From: Saprospiraceae bacterium
GTDB taxonomy: Bacteria; Bacteroidota; Bacteroidia; Chitinophagales; Saprospiraceae
Assembly: GCA_020630435.1 (NCBI GenBank)
Contig: JAHDBJ010000005.1
Location: 1-35,328, forward strand
Reading direction: 5' to 3'
Length of the DNA stretch: 35,328 nt
The position numbers and the translations under genes were made by a program. Below are positions 23,887-33,352 of the stretch, piece by piece. The notes below the pieces were generated by a model that saw only the letters and a list, made by a program, of their open reading frames with translations, had not been told where the DNA came from and made no database searches. The number at the start of each line of letters is the position of its first letter. Positions within the stretch are counted from its first letter, which is position 1.

Positions 23887-25851
23887 ATGGCTAAACAAAA
23901 ACGTAAAAAAGCAAAACATCAATCCATCCCTAAAACTACTGTTCATCAAAACGATTTAGGATTTGCATATAACACCTCTCTCCATTCAATTATCCTATTT
24001 TTACTAGGGTTTTTACTATATACAAATACACTTACACATGATTATACCCAAGATGATGCTATTGTCATTTATGATAATATGTTTACCACTCAGGGTATTA
24101 AAGGTATTCCTGGCATATTAAAATATGATACCTTCTATGGTTTTTTTAAAGAAGCGGGAAAAGCCAATTTAGTTTCTGGAGGGCGATATCGCCCTTTAAC
24201 CCTAGTAATGTTTGCTATTGAATACCAGCTATTTGGCAAAAATCCTTTTATAGGTCACCTTATTAATATTCTACTCTATGGTTTATTAGGAGTTGTTCTT
24301 TACTTATTTTTATTAAAATTATTAAAACCACATTATAAAAATAGTTTACCCTATCTCATTGCCTTTGGAGCATCTATTTTATATATTACGCATCCTATAC
24401 ATACCGAAGTTGTAGCCAATATCAAAGGTAGAGATGAAATCGTAACCTTACTTTGTAGTTTAGCTGCACTGTATTACTCATTAAAAGCTTTTGATGAACA
24501 AAATAATAAATACCTCCTCCTCGTTGGTGTTCTTGTTTTTCTGGGTTTATTATCTAAGGAATATCCCATAACATTCCTAGCAATACTTCCGATTACTTTA
24601 TTTGTTTTTAGGAAAGCAACCATCAATCAAATTGCTTTTCAACTTTCTCCATATCTATTAGCCTCCGTCGCTTTTATCTTCATAAGACATCTCGTTTTAG
24701 GCAATACGATGGGAGGAGAACCTCCTATGGAATTAATGAATAATCCATTTTTAAAAATCGTTGATGGTCGATATATTCCTTTCTCTTTCGGAGAGCAAAT
24801 TGCTACTATCTTTTATACCCTTGGAAAATATATACAACTCTTATTTTTTCCTCATCCTCTGACACATGATTATTATCCTAGGCAAATTGAGATGATGACC
24901 TTTAGTAATTGGAAAGCAGCATCTTCATTATTGTTATATATCGCATTAGGTGCATATACTGTAGTCAAATTATTCAAAAAAGACCCTCTAGCCTATGGTA
25001 TAGCATTTTTTCTTATCACCTTATCTATTGTTTCAAATCTATTTTTTCCGATTGGAACAAATATGGCAGAACGTTTTATGTTCATGCCTTCTGTTGGATT
25101 TTGCCTTGTTATTGCTCTTTTTTTATATCGATTCTTTTTAAAAAAATCTCCTAGGAATTTTACGCCTTATCTTGGGATAATAGGAGTAATTGCAATACTT
25201 TTTTCACTAAAAACTATTACTCGAAATTTTGTATGGAAAGATAACTATACACTTTTCACTACCGATGCAAAAGTTTCGACGAATAGTGCCAAACTCCAAA
25301 ATGCTGTTGGAGGAGAAACTATAGCGGAAGCCTTAAAGATAGAAGATGAACAAAAGCGCAACGAAATGATTATGTCTTCTATACCTTATCTACAAAAGGC
25401 TGCCCAAATTCATCCAACTTATAAAAATGTATACTTGCTTTTAGGCAATGCCTATTATTATACAAAAGATTATGACACAGCAGAAAAATACTACGATCAA
25501 GCCTTACGAATGGATCCAGAATATAAGGATGCGTTAAATAATAAGGTATTACTATACGAAGCGATGGGAGTCAAGTATGGTGTCAATAATCCTTCAAAGG
25601 CATTGGGCTATTTTAAGCAAGCTGTCGCTATCCAACCAGAAAATGCTAAGTTACAGTTTTTCTTAGGTTCAACTTATCGACGATTGGGGCAAAATCAAAA
25701 TGCTATAACTGCTTATGAAAAGACCCTAGCAACTGCTCCAAATACAGAAAACCATGCTCGAATATATAATGAAATTCGCCAAGCATATGAAGCACTTGGC
25801 AATACAGTACAAGCACAAAAAGCAGCAGCCAAAGCAAAACAATATCAATAA
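23887..25851 (+). CDS. TMTC-like polytopic membrane glycosyltransferase with C-terminal TPRs
   Basis: A Lys-rich N-terminus (MAKQKRKKAKH) precedes about a dozen membrane spans and then a soluble C-terminal TPR domain (~490-654). The first loop has the acidic motif YTQDDAIVIYDN, then GGRYRPLTLVMFAIEYQLFG and HPIHTEVVANIKGRDE. These motifs are shared with eukaryotic TMTC O-mannosyltransferases and related GT-C fold bacterial proteins. At least three TPR units are visible, for example VYLLLGNAYYYTKDYDTAEK and LQFFLGSTYRRLGQNQNAI. It may transfer a sugar from a lipid-linked donor to exported proteins; donor and targets are unknown. The gap to the YciI-like gene is 40 bases, so it is probably in the same operon. 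Confidence 0.8.
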   Translation: MAKQKRKKAKHQSIPKTTVHQNDLGFAYNTSLHSIILFLLGFLLYTNTLTHDYTQDDAIVIYDNMFTTQGIKGIPGILKYDTFYGFFKEAGKANLVSGGRYRPLTLVMFAIEYQLFGKNPFIGHLINILLYGLLGVVLYLFLLKLLKPHYKNSLPYLIAFGASILYITHPIHTEVVANIKGRDEIVTLLCSLAALYYSLKAFDEQNNKYLLLVGVLVFLGLLSKEYPITFLAILPITLFVFRKATINQIAFQLSPYLLASVAFIFIRHLVLGNTMGGEPPMELMNNPFLKIVDGRYIPFSFGEQIATIFYTLGKYIQLLFFPHPLTHDYYPRQIEMMTFSNWKAASSLLLYIALGAYTVVKLFKKDPLAYGIAFFLITLSIVSNLFFPIGTNMAERFMFMPSVGFCLVIALFLYRFFLKKSPRNFTPYLGIIGVIAILFSLKTITRNFVWKDNYTLFTTDAKVSTNSAKLQNAVGGETIAEALKIEDEQKRNEMIMSSIPYLQKAAQIHPTYKNVYLLLGNAYYYTKDYDTAEKYYDQALRMDPEYKDALNNKVLLYEAMGVKYGVNNPSKALGYFKQAVAIQPENAKLQFFLGSTYRRLGQNQNAITAYEKTLATAPNTENHARIYNEIRQAYEALGNTVQAQKAAAKAKQYQ

Positions 25852-25989
25852 ACTATTATAGCTAATCTATAATTGATCCATTTTTATCCTTTATCGCCTT
25901 AAAGCTTATCTTTTTTTTATGCTTTCATAACAAAATTAATGCAAAATTTATTATTTTTACATTTTTATTGTTTAAAAGTGTATTAATTT

Positions 25990-26703
25990 ATGGAATCTCC
26001 TCATTTTATATATAGGTTAGTTGACGATTTTATTTCACTTTTTTATCCTAGAATTTGTCCCGCCTGTGGAGAAAATATACCTCCCAAAAATAACATCTGT
26101 TGTATTTCTTGTCAAGCCCACCTTACTCGAACGAATTTCCATGAGGACAAAGAAAACCCTTTAACACACAGGTTTATAGGAAGATTTCCTCTAATAGCAG
26201 GAACAGCGTTGCTGTATTTTGTTCATAAAGGGCGAACACAAAACCTGATTCATCATTTAAAATATAGGGGAAATCAACAAATTGGAATTCATTATGGTAA
26301 GGAACTTGGGCATTTATTAAATGTAAGTCCACATTTTGAAAATATAGATCTAATCATTCCTATTCCATTACATAAACGACGGTTGAAACAACGAGGGTAC
26401 AATCAAAGTATAGCAATCGCAAAGGGGATTTCAAGCAGTTTGAATATTCCGTTTTATGAAAATATTTTGAATAGAATAGTTTATACCAAAACACAAACTC
26501 AAAAAACAAGACATGAACGATTTTCAAATGTAGAAAATGCGTTTAAAATAACCGACCCTAAAAGTATTGAGGGCAAGCATATCTTATTGGTGGATGATGT
26601 ACTAACAACGGGTGCAACTTTAGAGGCTTGTGCTTTGACTTTATTAAAAGTCAAAGACGTAAAAATTAGTATTGCAACCTTAGCTTTTGCCTCAGAATAT
26701 TAA
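25990..26703 (+). CDS. comF: ComF family phosphoribosyltransferase-like protein
   Basis: 237 residues with the two ComF parts. The N-terminal zinc finger is CPACGENIPP...CCISCQ (residues ~22-42). The phosphoribosyltransferase domain has IIPIPLHKRRLKQRGYNQS and the PRPP-binding loop ILLVDDVLTTGATLEAC near residues 199-214. ComF is needed for DNA uptake during natural transformation in several bacteria, where it is thought to act in the cytoplasm on incoming single-stranded DNA. No other competence gene is in the window. A bidirectional terminator follows. Confidence 0.92.
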   Translation: MESPHFIYRLVDDFISLFYPRICPACGENIPPKNNICCISCQAHLTRTNFHEDKENPLTHRFIGRFPLIAGTALLYFVHKGRTQNLIHHLKYRGNQQIGIHYGKELGHLLNVSPHFENIDLIIPIPLHKRRLKQRGYNQSIAIAKGISSSLNIPFYENILNRIVYTKTQTQKTRHERFSNVENAFKITDPKSIEGKHILLVDDVLTTGATLEACALTLLKVKDVKISIATLAFASEY

Positions 26704-26705
26704 CA

Positions 26706-26744
26706 AAAAAGGGTATTCTCCGAAAATTGAAGAATAACCTTTTT
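26706..26744. terminator. Terminator after comF
   Basis: Arms 26706-26719 and 26731-26744 pair over 14 positions with one mismatch. The right arm ends in five T residues and the left begins with A residues, so it can act in both directions. It starts three bases after the comF stop codon. Confidence 0.8.
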
Positions 26745-26758
26745 GTATAAAATTTACG

Positions 26759-26777
26759 AGCTTATAATAAATAAGCT
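26759..26777 (-). terminator. Hairpin downstream of the SusCD-associated lipoprotein gene
   Basis: Seven-bp stem (26759-26765 with 26771-26777) and a five-base loop, about 13 bases after the minus-strand stop codon at 26790. The minus-strand sequence that follows is A/T-rich but not a clean T run; the stronger hairpin at 26706-26744 may back it up. Confidence 0.5.
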
Positions 26778-26789
26778 TTTGAGTTTCTC

Positions 26790-27509
26790 TTATCTAACTA
26801 ACGTTAATGTAATAAAAAACTGAGATCCCCAGTCACCTGTACCTGTATAGGAAATCGTTTCAGTTGCAGGATCTACTGTAAAATCAGTAATAGATACCAT
26901 ATTACCCCAAACAGGGAACTGTGCATCAGTAATCGTATAATCGTTAGCCCCTATATCGTTAACCGTAATCGTAGCTCCTTTAGAAGCATAGTCTGTTCCA
27001 TATCCTCTACCAAAGTCATAGAAACCTCCAACTCCGTCAGATAGGATATATGAGTTACTTGATTGTCTAACGATAAATACATATTGGCCTTCCCGCTCTT
27101 CCCCTGTATCTCTGATAATTTTAGCTACATATTTACCTTCAAGGTTTTCAGCTAAATTTGTAGGACAAGGATTTACAATAACCGTTCTGAATGCACTACC
27201 AGGAATTCCATCTACGTTTGTAGCACTATAACTAATGGTATACATATCTGGACTTGCAATAGAAGCACCTCCGAAATAAGCACTAGTCAATTTTGTATCA
27301 ACATTTATTTCCAGACCTTCTTCTGTAGCAATAACTCCAGGATCATCAAAAGAAGTGGTACCACATGGTAATTCAATATACCTATTTCCATTCATATCAA
27401 TTTTAGGAAGGTAGGTAACTGCAGATGGTGTTGCAGTATTTTCAAAATCTTCACATCCAAAGAAAGATAAAGATAATGCAACAAAACCAAATAAAATTAA
27501 TTTTTTCAT
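26790..27509 (-). CDS. SusCD-associated surface lipoprotein (SusE-position, Ig-like domain)
   Basis: Met at 27509 (MKKLILFGFVALSLSFFGC, lipid-bearing Cys19) is the start. The in-frame Met 20 codons upstream would run through a long hairpin and bury the signal. Residues ~30-115 form a bacterial Ig-like domain of the DUF5011 type (CGTTSFDDPGVIATEEG...YTISYSATNVDG). Residues ~120-239 are strand-rich (GKYVAKIIRDTGEEREGQYV, ITDFTVDPATETISYTGTG), like the C-terminal domain of BT_2262-type lipoproteins. Such SusE/F-position proteins sit on the outer membrane and help bind the nutrient imported by SusCD. Ligand unknown. It is last in the susC-susD order, after a 15-bp intercistronic hairpin. Confidence 0.8.
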   Translation of the reverse strand: MKKLILFGFVALSLSFFGCEDFENTATPSAVTYLPKIDMNGNRYIELPCGTTSFDDPGVIATEEGLEINVDTKLTSAYFGGASIASPDMYTISYSATNVDGIPGSAFRTVIVNPCPTNLAENLEGKYVAKIIRDTGEEREGQYVFIVRQSSNSYILSDGVGGFYDFGRGYGTDYASKGATITVNDIGANDYTITDAQFPVWGNMVSITDFTVDPATETISYTGTGDWGSQFFITLTLVR

Positions 27510-27547
27510 AATATAATAATTTGATGGTTTGCAAAAAGATTGAACAA

Positions 27548-27596
27548 TTTGTAAACGTCTAAAGTTCATCTTGCAAGAAACTTAGACGTTTACAAA
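27548..27596 (-). promoter_or_regulatory. 15-bp hairpin between susD-like and lipoprotein genes
   Basis: Perfect inverted repeat, arms 27548-27562 and 27582-27596, with a 19-base loop. It begins 15 bases after the SusD-like stop codon and ends 39 bases before the next start. The minus-strand bases after the stem are not a T run, so it may protect the upstream mRNA or cause partial termination rather than a full stop. Confidence 0.6.
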
Positions 27597-27610
27597 AATA
27601 AAAAAATTTA

Positions 27611-29065
27611 CTAATTATCCCAAAATATCTTATCTGTAAGCGTTCTTTGGGCTGGTGCATTCGGATTCAAACTCCTTTCAGAAGCTGGATATAACCAAGC
27701 AGATGGAAATACACCATCTCCTAATACAGATAATGGAGGTGTTTGCCAAATACCGTTTGTAAATAAACGACTTGCTGGTCTATCAAAACGTCTTGCTTCA
27801 ATCCATCCTTCATCTTCTTGCGTTCCATTCAATGAAATCCACTTTTGAACCGCTATTTCATCTAATTTTGCATCAAGTGTAGTATTATCACCATAGTTTA
27901 ATGATGTAATATAATCTGCTGCACCATCAACTCCTAAGTATGAAAAATTTGCAGTTATTGCATTCGCAAAAGCAGTCGCATCATTATCACTCGTTCCATA
28001 TCTAGCAGCAGCTTCTGCTCTCAAAAACCAGACCTCCCAATCACTCATCAATACCACAGAATTTGCATTACCATAGGCTTGAGGAGAAGAACCACTATAA
28101 TCAGACGATGGAGCAGTAAATGGTTCGTCATCAATTGTCCCTTGATCAATTCCATGGAACTGATTTTCAAAAGTTCCTGTAGTTGCGACTGAATAGAAAG
28201 CTCCAATTCTTGGATCATCTAAATCGTTTAATACATTCAACGTAGTATTACTTGCAAAATAAAAATCACCTACTCCCCATTCAAATCGAGCATACATTGG
28301 ATTTTGGTCACCAGTTGTTCCTGCAAATGCAATTTCTGCTACATCACTACCACTACTTATAAAATTACCTGCGTTGATTACACTTTGAACTGCAGATGCT
28401 TGACCACCTACCTCAGAAAGTCTCATTAAAATTCTTAACTTAAGAGAATTTGCAAACTTTTGCCATTTGCTAATATCTCCACCATATACCAAATCTTCTG
28501 CTCCTACATCGTCCGAAGAAGCTACCGCTAAATCTGCAATTGCCTCATCTATTTTAACAATTAAGTCTGTATAAACAGCTGAAGCCTCATCATATGTTGG
28601 TGTTAATACAGAACCATCAGCGATTTCACCTAGAAGTGCATTAGAATATGGAATATCCCCAAAATGATCAACAAGACCTTGGTACATATATACCTGAAGT
28701 GCCTTAGCAATACCTCTATAAGCAGCACTTTCACTATTTAAAAGATATTTCAAATCTATTAGAGCTCTTGAATAGGTTCTTTCCCATTGTGTATCGTAAT
28801 CATCTGGTTGAGCAACAAATCGCTCTTGATTTCCAATAGAAACCCCTATTCCCCAAGTATAATATTGAGCCCATAAAAATGAACGAGAGTTTAAGTCTAC
28901 ATCTACAATATATCCTAGGAAACCTTGTGCACTTGTTAAAACTTGTGCATCACCAGCCGTTGGTGAGTTATTAGGATCTATATTGACTTCTGAAAGGCTT
29001 TTCTCACAAGAAACTGCGACAAAAAGCATCAAAGCCATTAATGATATTTTATAAATTGATTTCAT
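27611..29065 (-). CDS. SusD/RagB family outer-membrane lipoprotein (SusD-like_2 type)
   Basis: 484 residues starting with a lipoprotein signal (MLFVAVSC, Cys20). Helical TPR-like core as in SusD: FLWAQYYTWGIG, RALIDLKYLL, YRGIAKALQVYMYQGLVDHFGDIPYS and KWQKFANSLKLRILMRLSEV. The last two, with the C-terminal WISLNGTQEDEGWIEARRFDRP and LYPASERSLNP, are hallmarks of the SusD-like_2 group. SusD proteins form a lid over the SusC barrel and bind the nutrient at the cell surface. The gene lies 23 bases downstream of the SusC-like gene, consistent with one operon. Confidence 0.93.
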   Translation of the reverse strand: MKSIYKISLMALMLFVAVSCEKSLSEVNIDPNNSPTAGDAQVLTSAQGFLGYIVDVDLNSRSFLWAQYYTWGIGVSIGNQERFVAQPDDYDTQWERTYSRALIDLKYLLNSESAAYRGIAKALQVYMYQGLVDHFGDIPYSNALLGEIADGSVLTPTYDEASAVYTDLIVKIDEAIADLAVASSDDVGAEDLVYGGDISKWQKFANSLKLRILMRLSEVGGQASAVQSVINAGNFISSGSDVAEIAFAGTTGDQNPMYARFEWGVGDFYFASNTTLNVLNDLDDPRIGAFYSVATTGTFENQFHGIDQGTIDDEPFTAPSSDYSGSSPQAYGNANSVVLMSDWEVWFLRAEAAARYGTSDNDATAFANAITANFSYLGVDGAADYITSLNYGDNTTLDAKLDEIAVQKWISLNGTQEDEGWIEARRFDRPASRLFTNGIWQTPPLSVLGDGVFPSAWLYPASERSLNPNAPAQRTLTDKIFWDN

Positions 29066-29088
29066 AATAATTTCTGATTTTTATGATA

Positions 29089-32000
29089 TTAGAATGTGAT
29101 ACCTAAATTGATACCATAGCTTTTTGCAGGAGGCGTCTGAGTCGTTTCAATTCCTGCGGCATTTCCTGTAAGTGCTGGCCCATTTACCTCAGGATCAGAG
29201 AACGTATTCTCATCAGGTAACCAGAACCTAAGATTCTTCGCAAATAAAGATACTTTTGCACTAGAAATCGGCAAATTCTTCAACAAATTATTTGGAAGTC
29301 TATAGCTCAATCCAATCTCTCTTAATTTGATAAAACTTGCATCTATAATATACGTTGAAGCGGCAGGATCATAATTCGTAAAATAATCTTGCTCATTGAT
29401 TTCAATCGTATTCTCAGAAAGTGTACCATCTGCATTTTCAATCATTGAATTAGGGAATATATATGATTCTCTATTAAAATCAGCAGTATGTAAGGCAGTT
29501 CCATTAAACTCTGTAAAGAATTTCGTTTGAGAAACAAAATTTCCACCCTGTCTAATATCAAAAAGGATATTGAAACCTAATCCTTTATATCCAATATTTG
29601 TTCCTATACTAGCCGTATAGTCAGGTTGATATGAACCTAAATATACCTCATCATCAGTATATAATGGGAAACCAGTATTTCCATCAACAAGAACTTGCCC
29701 AGCATCATTTGTCTTAGGTGCTTGAGCTTTAAATGTACCGAATGGAAGTCCCTCTTTTGCTACTAAAGATACTCCTAAGAATGGCCCACCAATAATTAAC
29801 TCATCGATATCATCTGTAATTTTCTTAACCTCATTGATATTTTTTGAATACATGAAGTTTAAATCCCAAGTTAAGCCTGGAACCATACCATCAATTGGCT
29901 TTAAGTTTAAAGACAACTCATGTCCCTTATTAACCATCTCTCCAATATTTGTTGATGTAAAATCAAATCCTGAAGAGGCTGGTAAACTAATTCGTACAAT
30001 CTGATCAGAGTGCTTAGAATTATAGTAGGTATACTCTACATTAACTCTATTGTTCCAAAGACCAACATCCGCACCAATTTCAAATGTAGTTGTCAACTCA
30101 GGTTTTAAATCTGGATTTCCAATTGTATTACCTACAGTAAAACCAGCTTGTCCATTCAATGGATAAGTAATTGCAAAATCTCCTAATCCAACCAAAGTTG
30201 GATTCCCTTCAAATACTGACTCTAGTAGGTATAAACCTGCATCTTTACCTGTAGTACCGAAACTTGTTCTTAATTTCAAATAACTTAAAATATCATCACT
30301 TACATCAATAAATTCAGATAGTACAGCAGAAGCTCCTACTGAGTGATAGAAGAATGAATTGTTTTCTTCTGGTAAAGTTGAAGACCAGTCATTTCTAGCA
30401 GAATACTCTAAGAATAAAGCATTTTTATAGCCTAAACTCACGTTACCTAAAAGACCATAAATTCTGTATTGTGTAGAAAATTCATCTGATTCCGCCGCCA
30501 ATATACTATTTCTCAAATGATACCATCCTGGTACAACCAATCCCCCTACAGTAAAACCTGTAACACTGTTTGTTTCTCTTTGAAACCAGTTAAATCCTGC
30601 TGTAGCATTCAACGTAATGTCTCCAGCTTGATCCAATACTCTGCTATAGTTTGCTAAACCTGAAAAATCTAAGTTTATGTTTCTTGACTTATTATTTGAA
30701 TAGTCTCCAAGATTCTCGTGTCTACCTGTTCTCGTTGTCAAAGCTAAATCATCTCCCCAAACCAACTGTGTTTGAGGCGAAAATGGAGGAGACCAAGAAT
30801 TAACCTCACCTGTAACGATATTTGTACCAAAACGTCCAATTAAATCTAATCCTTCAAGAGGAGAATAAGTCATAGACATTTTTCCTAAGAAGTTACCAAA
30901 TTCACCTTCGTTTCCATATTCATTCAAAATAAAATAAGGGTTAACTGAAGAATACGACCCCCAATAACCATTAACATCATGGAAAGGACTTTGATAATCT
31001 CTTACCTCACCAAAAGGAATATTCACAGGAGACTGTACCGCCATCGCATAGGCATTATTCCCTTCAAAAGCTCTTGATCCTTCCTGAGCTGTATTTTGGT
31101 TTGTATGCGCATAACTCACTTTAAAATCCGTTTTGAATTTCTCAGAAAATTTAGCACTAGAACTAAAATTAACAGTATTTCTCTTATAAGATGTATTTTC
31201 TAAAATACCTTTTTGATCTGCGTTAGAATAAGATGCATAATAGGTAAATCCACCTTTTGCACCTGATAGAGAGATACTATTATTAAAAGTACTACCTCTA
31301 TTAAAAAATTCTTCTAATTGATTCGGAACAACACTGTAAGGTCTAGTCAAAGACTCTAAAGCACCGTCTCCGTCAGCATCGATAGGGCTTGTCCAAGGTC
31401 TAACTACCCCATCGAAAGCAGGTCCCCATGACCAGTTTTCCCCAGAGTCAAAGTGCAAGTTATCATATCCTTGTCCGAATCTATCCTGTCTTTGTAATAA
31501 TACATATGCTTCTTCTGTTGATAGTGAAGAATTTAAAGCAACCTTAATATTACCATCTTTTCCTTCTCCACCTTTCTTTGTTGTAATTACAAGTACACCA
31601 GAAGCTCCACGAGAACCATAAAGAGAGGTCGCTGAGGGGCCTTTCAATACCGTTACAGACTCAATATCTTCTGGATTTAAGTCATTAAAACGGTTACCAT
31701 AATCTGCATAACCACCAGTAGATGTACCTGCTCCACCTCTTGTAGATGCATTATCAATTGGAATACCATCAACAACGATAAGGGCATTATTGTTACCAGT
31801 TAATGAGCCCTCACCTCTAAGGACGATTCTAGTAGAAGCACCTACAGAACCAGAACCTGTAGAGATTTTAACCCCCGCAGTTTTACCACGAAGTGCTTCT
31901 AGAGCATTTTTACTTGGTTGTGATAATAAATCATCTCCTTTTACGGTTTGGTTGGCATACACAACGCTTCTTGATTCACGCTCAATACCTGTTGCCGTAA

Positions 32001-32301
32001 CAACTGCTGTAGTAAGGGTAACCCCTTCTGATAAAACGATATCAACTACACTTCCAGAGCCTACTGATACTTCTTTTGTATCGTAACCCGTGTAGCTAAT
32101 CACTAGTACATCACCCTCATTGGCAGAAATGGAATATTTTCCGTCAAAATCTGTGATGACACCAGTTGTAGTACCTTTAACTAAAACGTTAGCACCTATT
32201 AAAGGCTCTCCCGCTTCGTCAGTTACTGTTCCGGTTACCTGTGCGAAAATTGTTGTAAACGCAAAGAAAACCATACTCAAAACTAGTGAGAATTGTTTCA
32301 T
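29089..32301 (-). CDS. SusC/RagA family TonB-linked outer-membrane transporter
   Basis: 1070 residues. Signal peptide 1-20. A carboxypeptidase-regulatory-like domain (~22-92: VTGTVTDEAGEPLIGANVLV...ISYTGYDTKEV) is followed by the plug domain (~115-245), containing the SusC signature around ALIVVDGIPIDN and the conserved LNPEDIESVTVLKGPSATSLYG segment. The remainder is the 22-strand barrel, ending KSYGINLGITF with a terminal Phe. It imports a nutrient (oligosaccharide or peptide) using TonB energy, with the SusD-like lid encoded next. There is no STN domain, so direct anti-sigma signalling is unlikely. No glycoside hydrolase or peptidase gene is beside it, so the substrate cannot be guessed. 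Confidence 0.95.
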   Translation of the reverse strand: MKQFSLVLSMVFFAFTTIFAQVTGTVTDEAGEPLIGANVLVKGTTTGVITDFDGKYSISANEGDVLVISYTGYDTKEVSVGSGSVVDIVLSEGVTLTTAVVTATGIERESRSVVYANQTVKGDDLLSQPSKNALEALRGKTAGVKISTGSGSVGASTRIVLRGEGSLTGNNNALIVVDGIPIDNASTRGGAGTSTGGYADYGNRFNDLNPEDIESVTVLKGPSATSLYGSRGASGVLVITTKKGGEGKDGNIKVALNSSLSTEEAYVLLQRQDRFGQGYDNLHFDSGENWSWGPAFDGVVRPWTSPIDADGDGALESLTRPYSVVPNQLEEFFNRGSTFNNSISLSGAKGGFTYYASYSNADQKGILENTSYKRNTVNFSSSAKFSEKFKTDFKVSYAHTNQNTAQEGSRAFEGNNAYAMAVQSPVNIPFGEVRDYQSPFHDVNGYWGSYSSVNPYFILNEYGNEGEFGNFLGKMSMTYSPLEGLDLIGRFGTNIVTGEVNSWSPPFSPQTQLVWGDDLALTTRTGRHENLGDYSNNKSRNINLDFSGLANYSRVLDQAGDITLNATAGFNWFQRETNSVTGFTVGGLVVPGWYHLRNSILAAESDEFSTQYRIYGLLGNVSLGYKNALFLEYSARNDWSSTLPEENNSFFYHSVGASAVLSEFIDVSDDILSYLKLRTSFGTTGKDAGLYLLESVFEGNPTLVGLGDFAITYPLNGQAGFTVGNTIGNPDLKPELTTTFEIGADVGLWNNRVNVEYTYYNSKHSDQIVRISLPASSGFDFTSTNIGEMVNKGHELSLNLKPIDGMVPGLTWDLNFMYSKNINEVKKITDDIDELIIGGPFLGVSLVAKEGLPFGTFKAQAPKTNDAGQVLVDGNTGFPLYTDDEVYLGSYQPDYTASIGTNIGYKGLGFNILFDIRQGGNFVSQTKFFTEFNGTALHTADFNRESYIFPNSMIENADGTLSENTIEINEQDYFTNYDPAASTYIIDASFIKLREIGLSYRLPNNLLKNLPISSAKVSLFAKNLRFWLPDENTFSDPEVNGPALTGNAAGIETTQTPPAKSYGINLGITF

Positions 32302-32341
32302 ACGAAATAATTTTAATTAGGAAATATGAATTCAACAAACG

Positions 32342-32349
32342 CAAATTTA
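32342..32349 (-). promoter_or_regulatory. -7 box (TAAATTTG) for the SusCD operon
   Basis: Exact TAnnTTTG match on the minus strand, about 40 bases upstream of the SusC-like start codon. The -33 box is not evident, and A/T-rich sequence makes chance matches likely. Confidence 0.35.
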
Positions 32350-32482
32350 AATTTTATTTCCTTTTTAAATTAATTTTTCATTGAGAATTATTTAACTTTT
32401 AACGTTACAATGAATTCTTCATACCCTATTTGAATAGAATATTCTAGTAAAATTTTAGGCATTTAATCTTGCTATAGGACTT

Positions 32483-33196
32483 TTATTTCAACTTTGATAA
32501 ATACATTTGGATCGTATTCTGTAATCCAAAATATAAAGCATCAGATATTAAGGCATGCCCAATAGACACTTCTAGTAATTGATTAATATTTTTATTAAAA
32601 AAGGATAGGTTCTCTAAATTTAAATCATGTCCCGCATTTATTCCTATACCTATTTCATTTGCAAAATTGGCACTTTTTTTAAAAGGCAGAATAGCCTTCT
32701 CTTTATCGTTTCCATATATTTTAGCATAATCACCTGTGTAAAATTCAATCCTATCTGCACCTATGCGTTTTGCACCTTCTACATATTTTTTTTCTGCATC
32801 TACAAAAATTGATACCCGAATTCCTACTTTTTGTAAAGCATCTGTAATCTCTGTTAAAAAAGAAGCTTGTTTAACCGTATCCCATCCAGCATCGGATGTT
32901 AATGCACTAGGATCATCTGGTACTAATGTGCATTGATCGGGTTGGTTTTTTAATACCATCTCCATAAATTTAGGTGTAGGATTACCTTCTATGTTTAATT
33001 CCGTTGTAACTACTTCTTTCAATAATGGAATGTCCGCATATCTAATATGTCTTTCATCTGGTCTTGGATGTACAGTAATGCCTTGAGCTCCAAAAGCCTC
33101 ACAATCTTTAGCTACTTGAATTAAATCAGGTAAGTTCCCCCCCCTTGCATTCCTAATCAAAGCTACTTTATTTAAATTTACACTTAATCTTGCCAT
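32483..33196 (-). CDS. pdxJ: Pyridoxine 5'-phosphate synthase
   Basis: PdxJ condenses 3-amino-2-oxopropyl phosphate with 1-deoxy-xylulose 5-phosphate in the last ring-forming step of DXP-dependent vitamin B6 synthesis. The 237-residue length and barrel motifs fit: LSVNLNKVALIRNARGG, ITVHPRPDERHIRYADI with catalytic His46, NIEGNPTPKF with its Glu, CTLVPDDP, RIEFYTGDYA and GINAGHDLNLENL. It starts 156 bases from the divergent cdsA. It is upstream of the SusC gene on the same strand, but the 181-base gap suggests separate transcription. Confidence 0.96.
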   Translation of the reverse strand: MARLSVNLNKVALIRNARGGNLPDLIQVAKDCEAFGAQGITVHPRPDERHIRYADIPLLKEVVTTELNIEGNPTPKFMEMVLKNQPDQCTLVPDDPSALTSDAGWDTVKQASFLTEITDALQKVGIRVSIFVDAEKKYVEGAKRIGADRIEFYTGDYAKIYGNDKEKAILPFKKSANFANEIGIGINAGHDLNLENLSFFNKNINQLLEVSIGHALISDALYFGLQNTIQMYLSKLK

Positions 33197-33352
33197 AGGT
33201 TTAAACTTATATTTATTTCTATTAGAGAATTTTCTAAAACCTAATTAAACTAAAATAGTTTTATGAATTTCCTACTTTTTTTTAAAATTCTACACTTATC
33301 TTGCGAAATTTCGTTGAAAAAAATGAATATAAAATACTAATTAAAATATCTT

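Noticed and set aside
27510-27569. N-terminal extension of the SusE-position lipoprotein
   Set aside because: It would place 20 polar and basic residues before a perfect lipoprotein signal and would overlap one arm of the 27548-27596 hairpin.
29089-32301. Polysaccharide utilisation locus with a predictable substrate
   Set aside because: No carbohydrate-active enzyme, sulfatase, peptidase or regulator is adjacent to the SusC/SusD pair, so no substrate can be assigned.
31790-32320. Open frames on the plus strand opposite the SusC-like gene (98 and 66 codons)
   Set aside because: They are antisense to the strongly supported carboxypeptidase-like and plug domains, have no domain or ribosome site, and arise from codon bias of the real gene.
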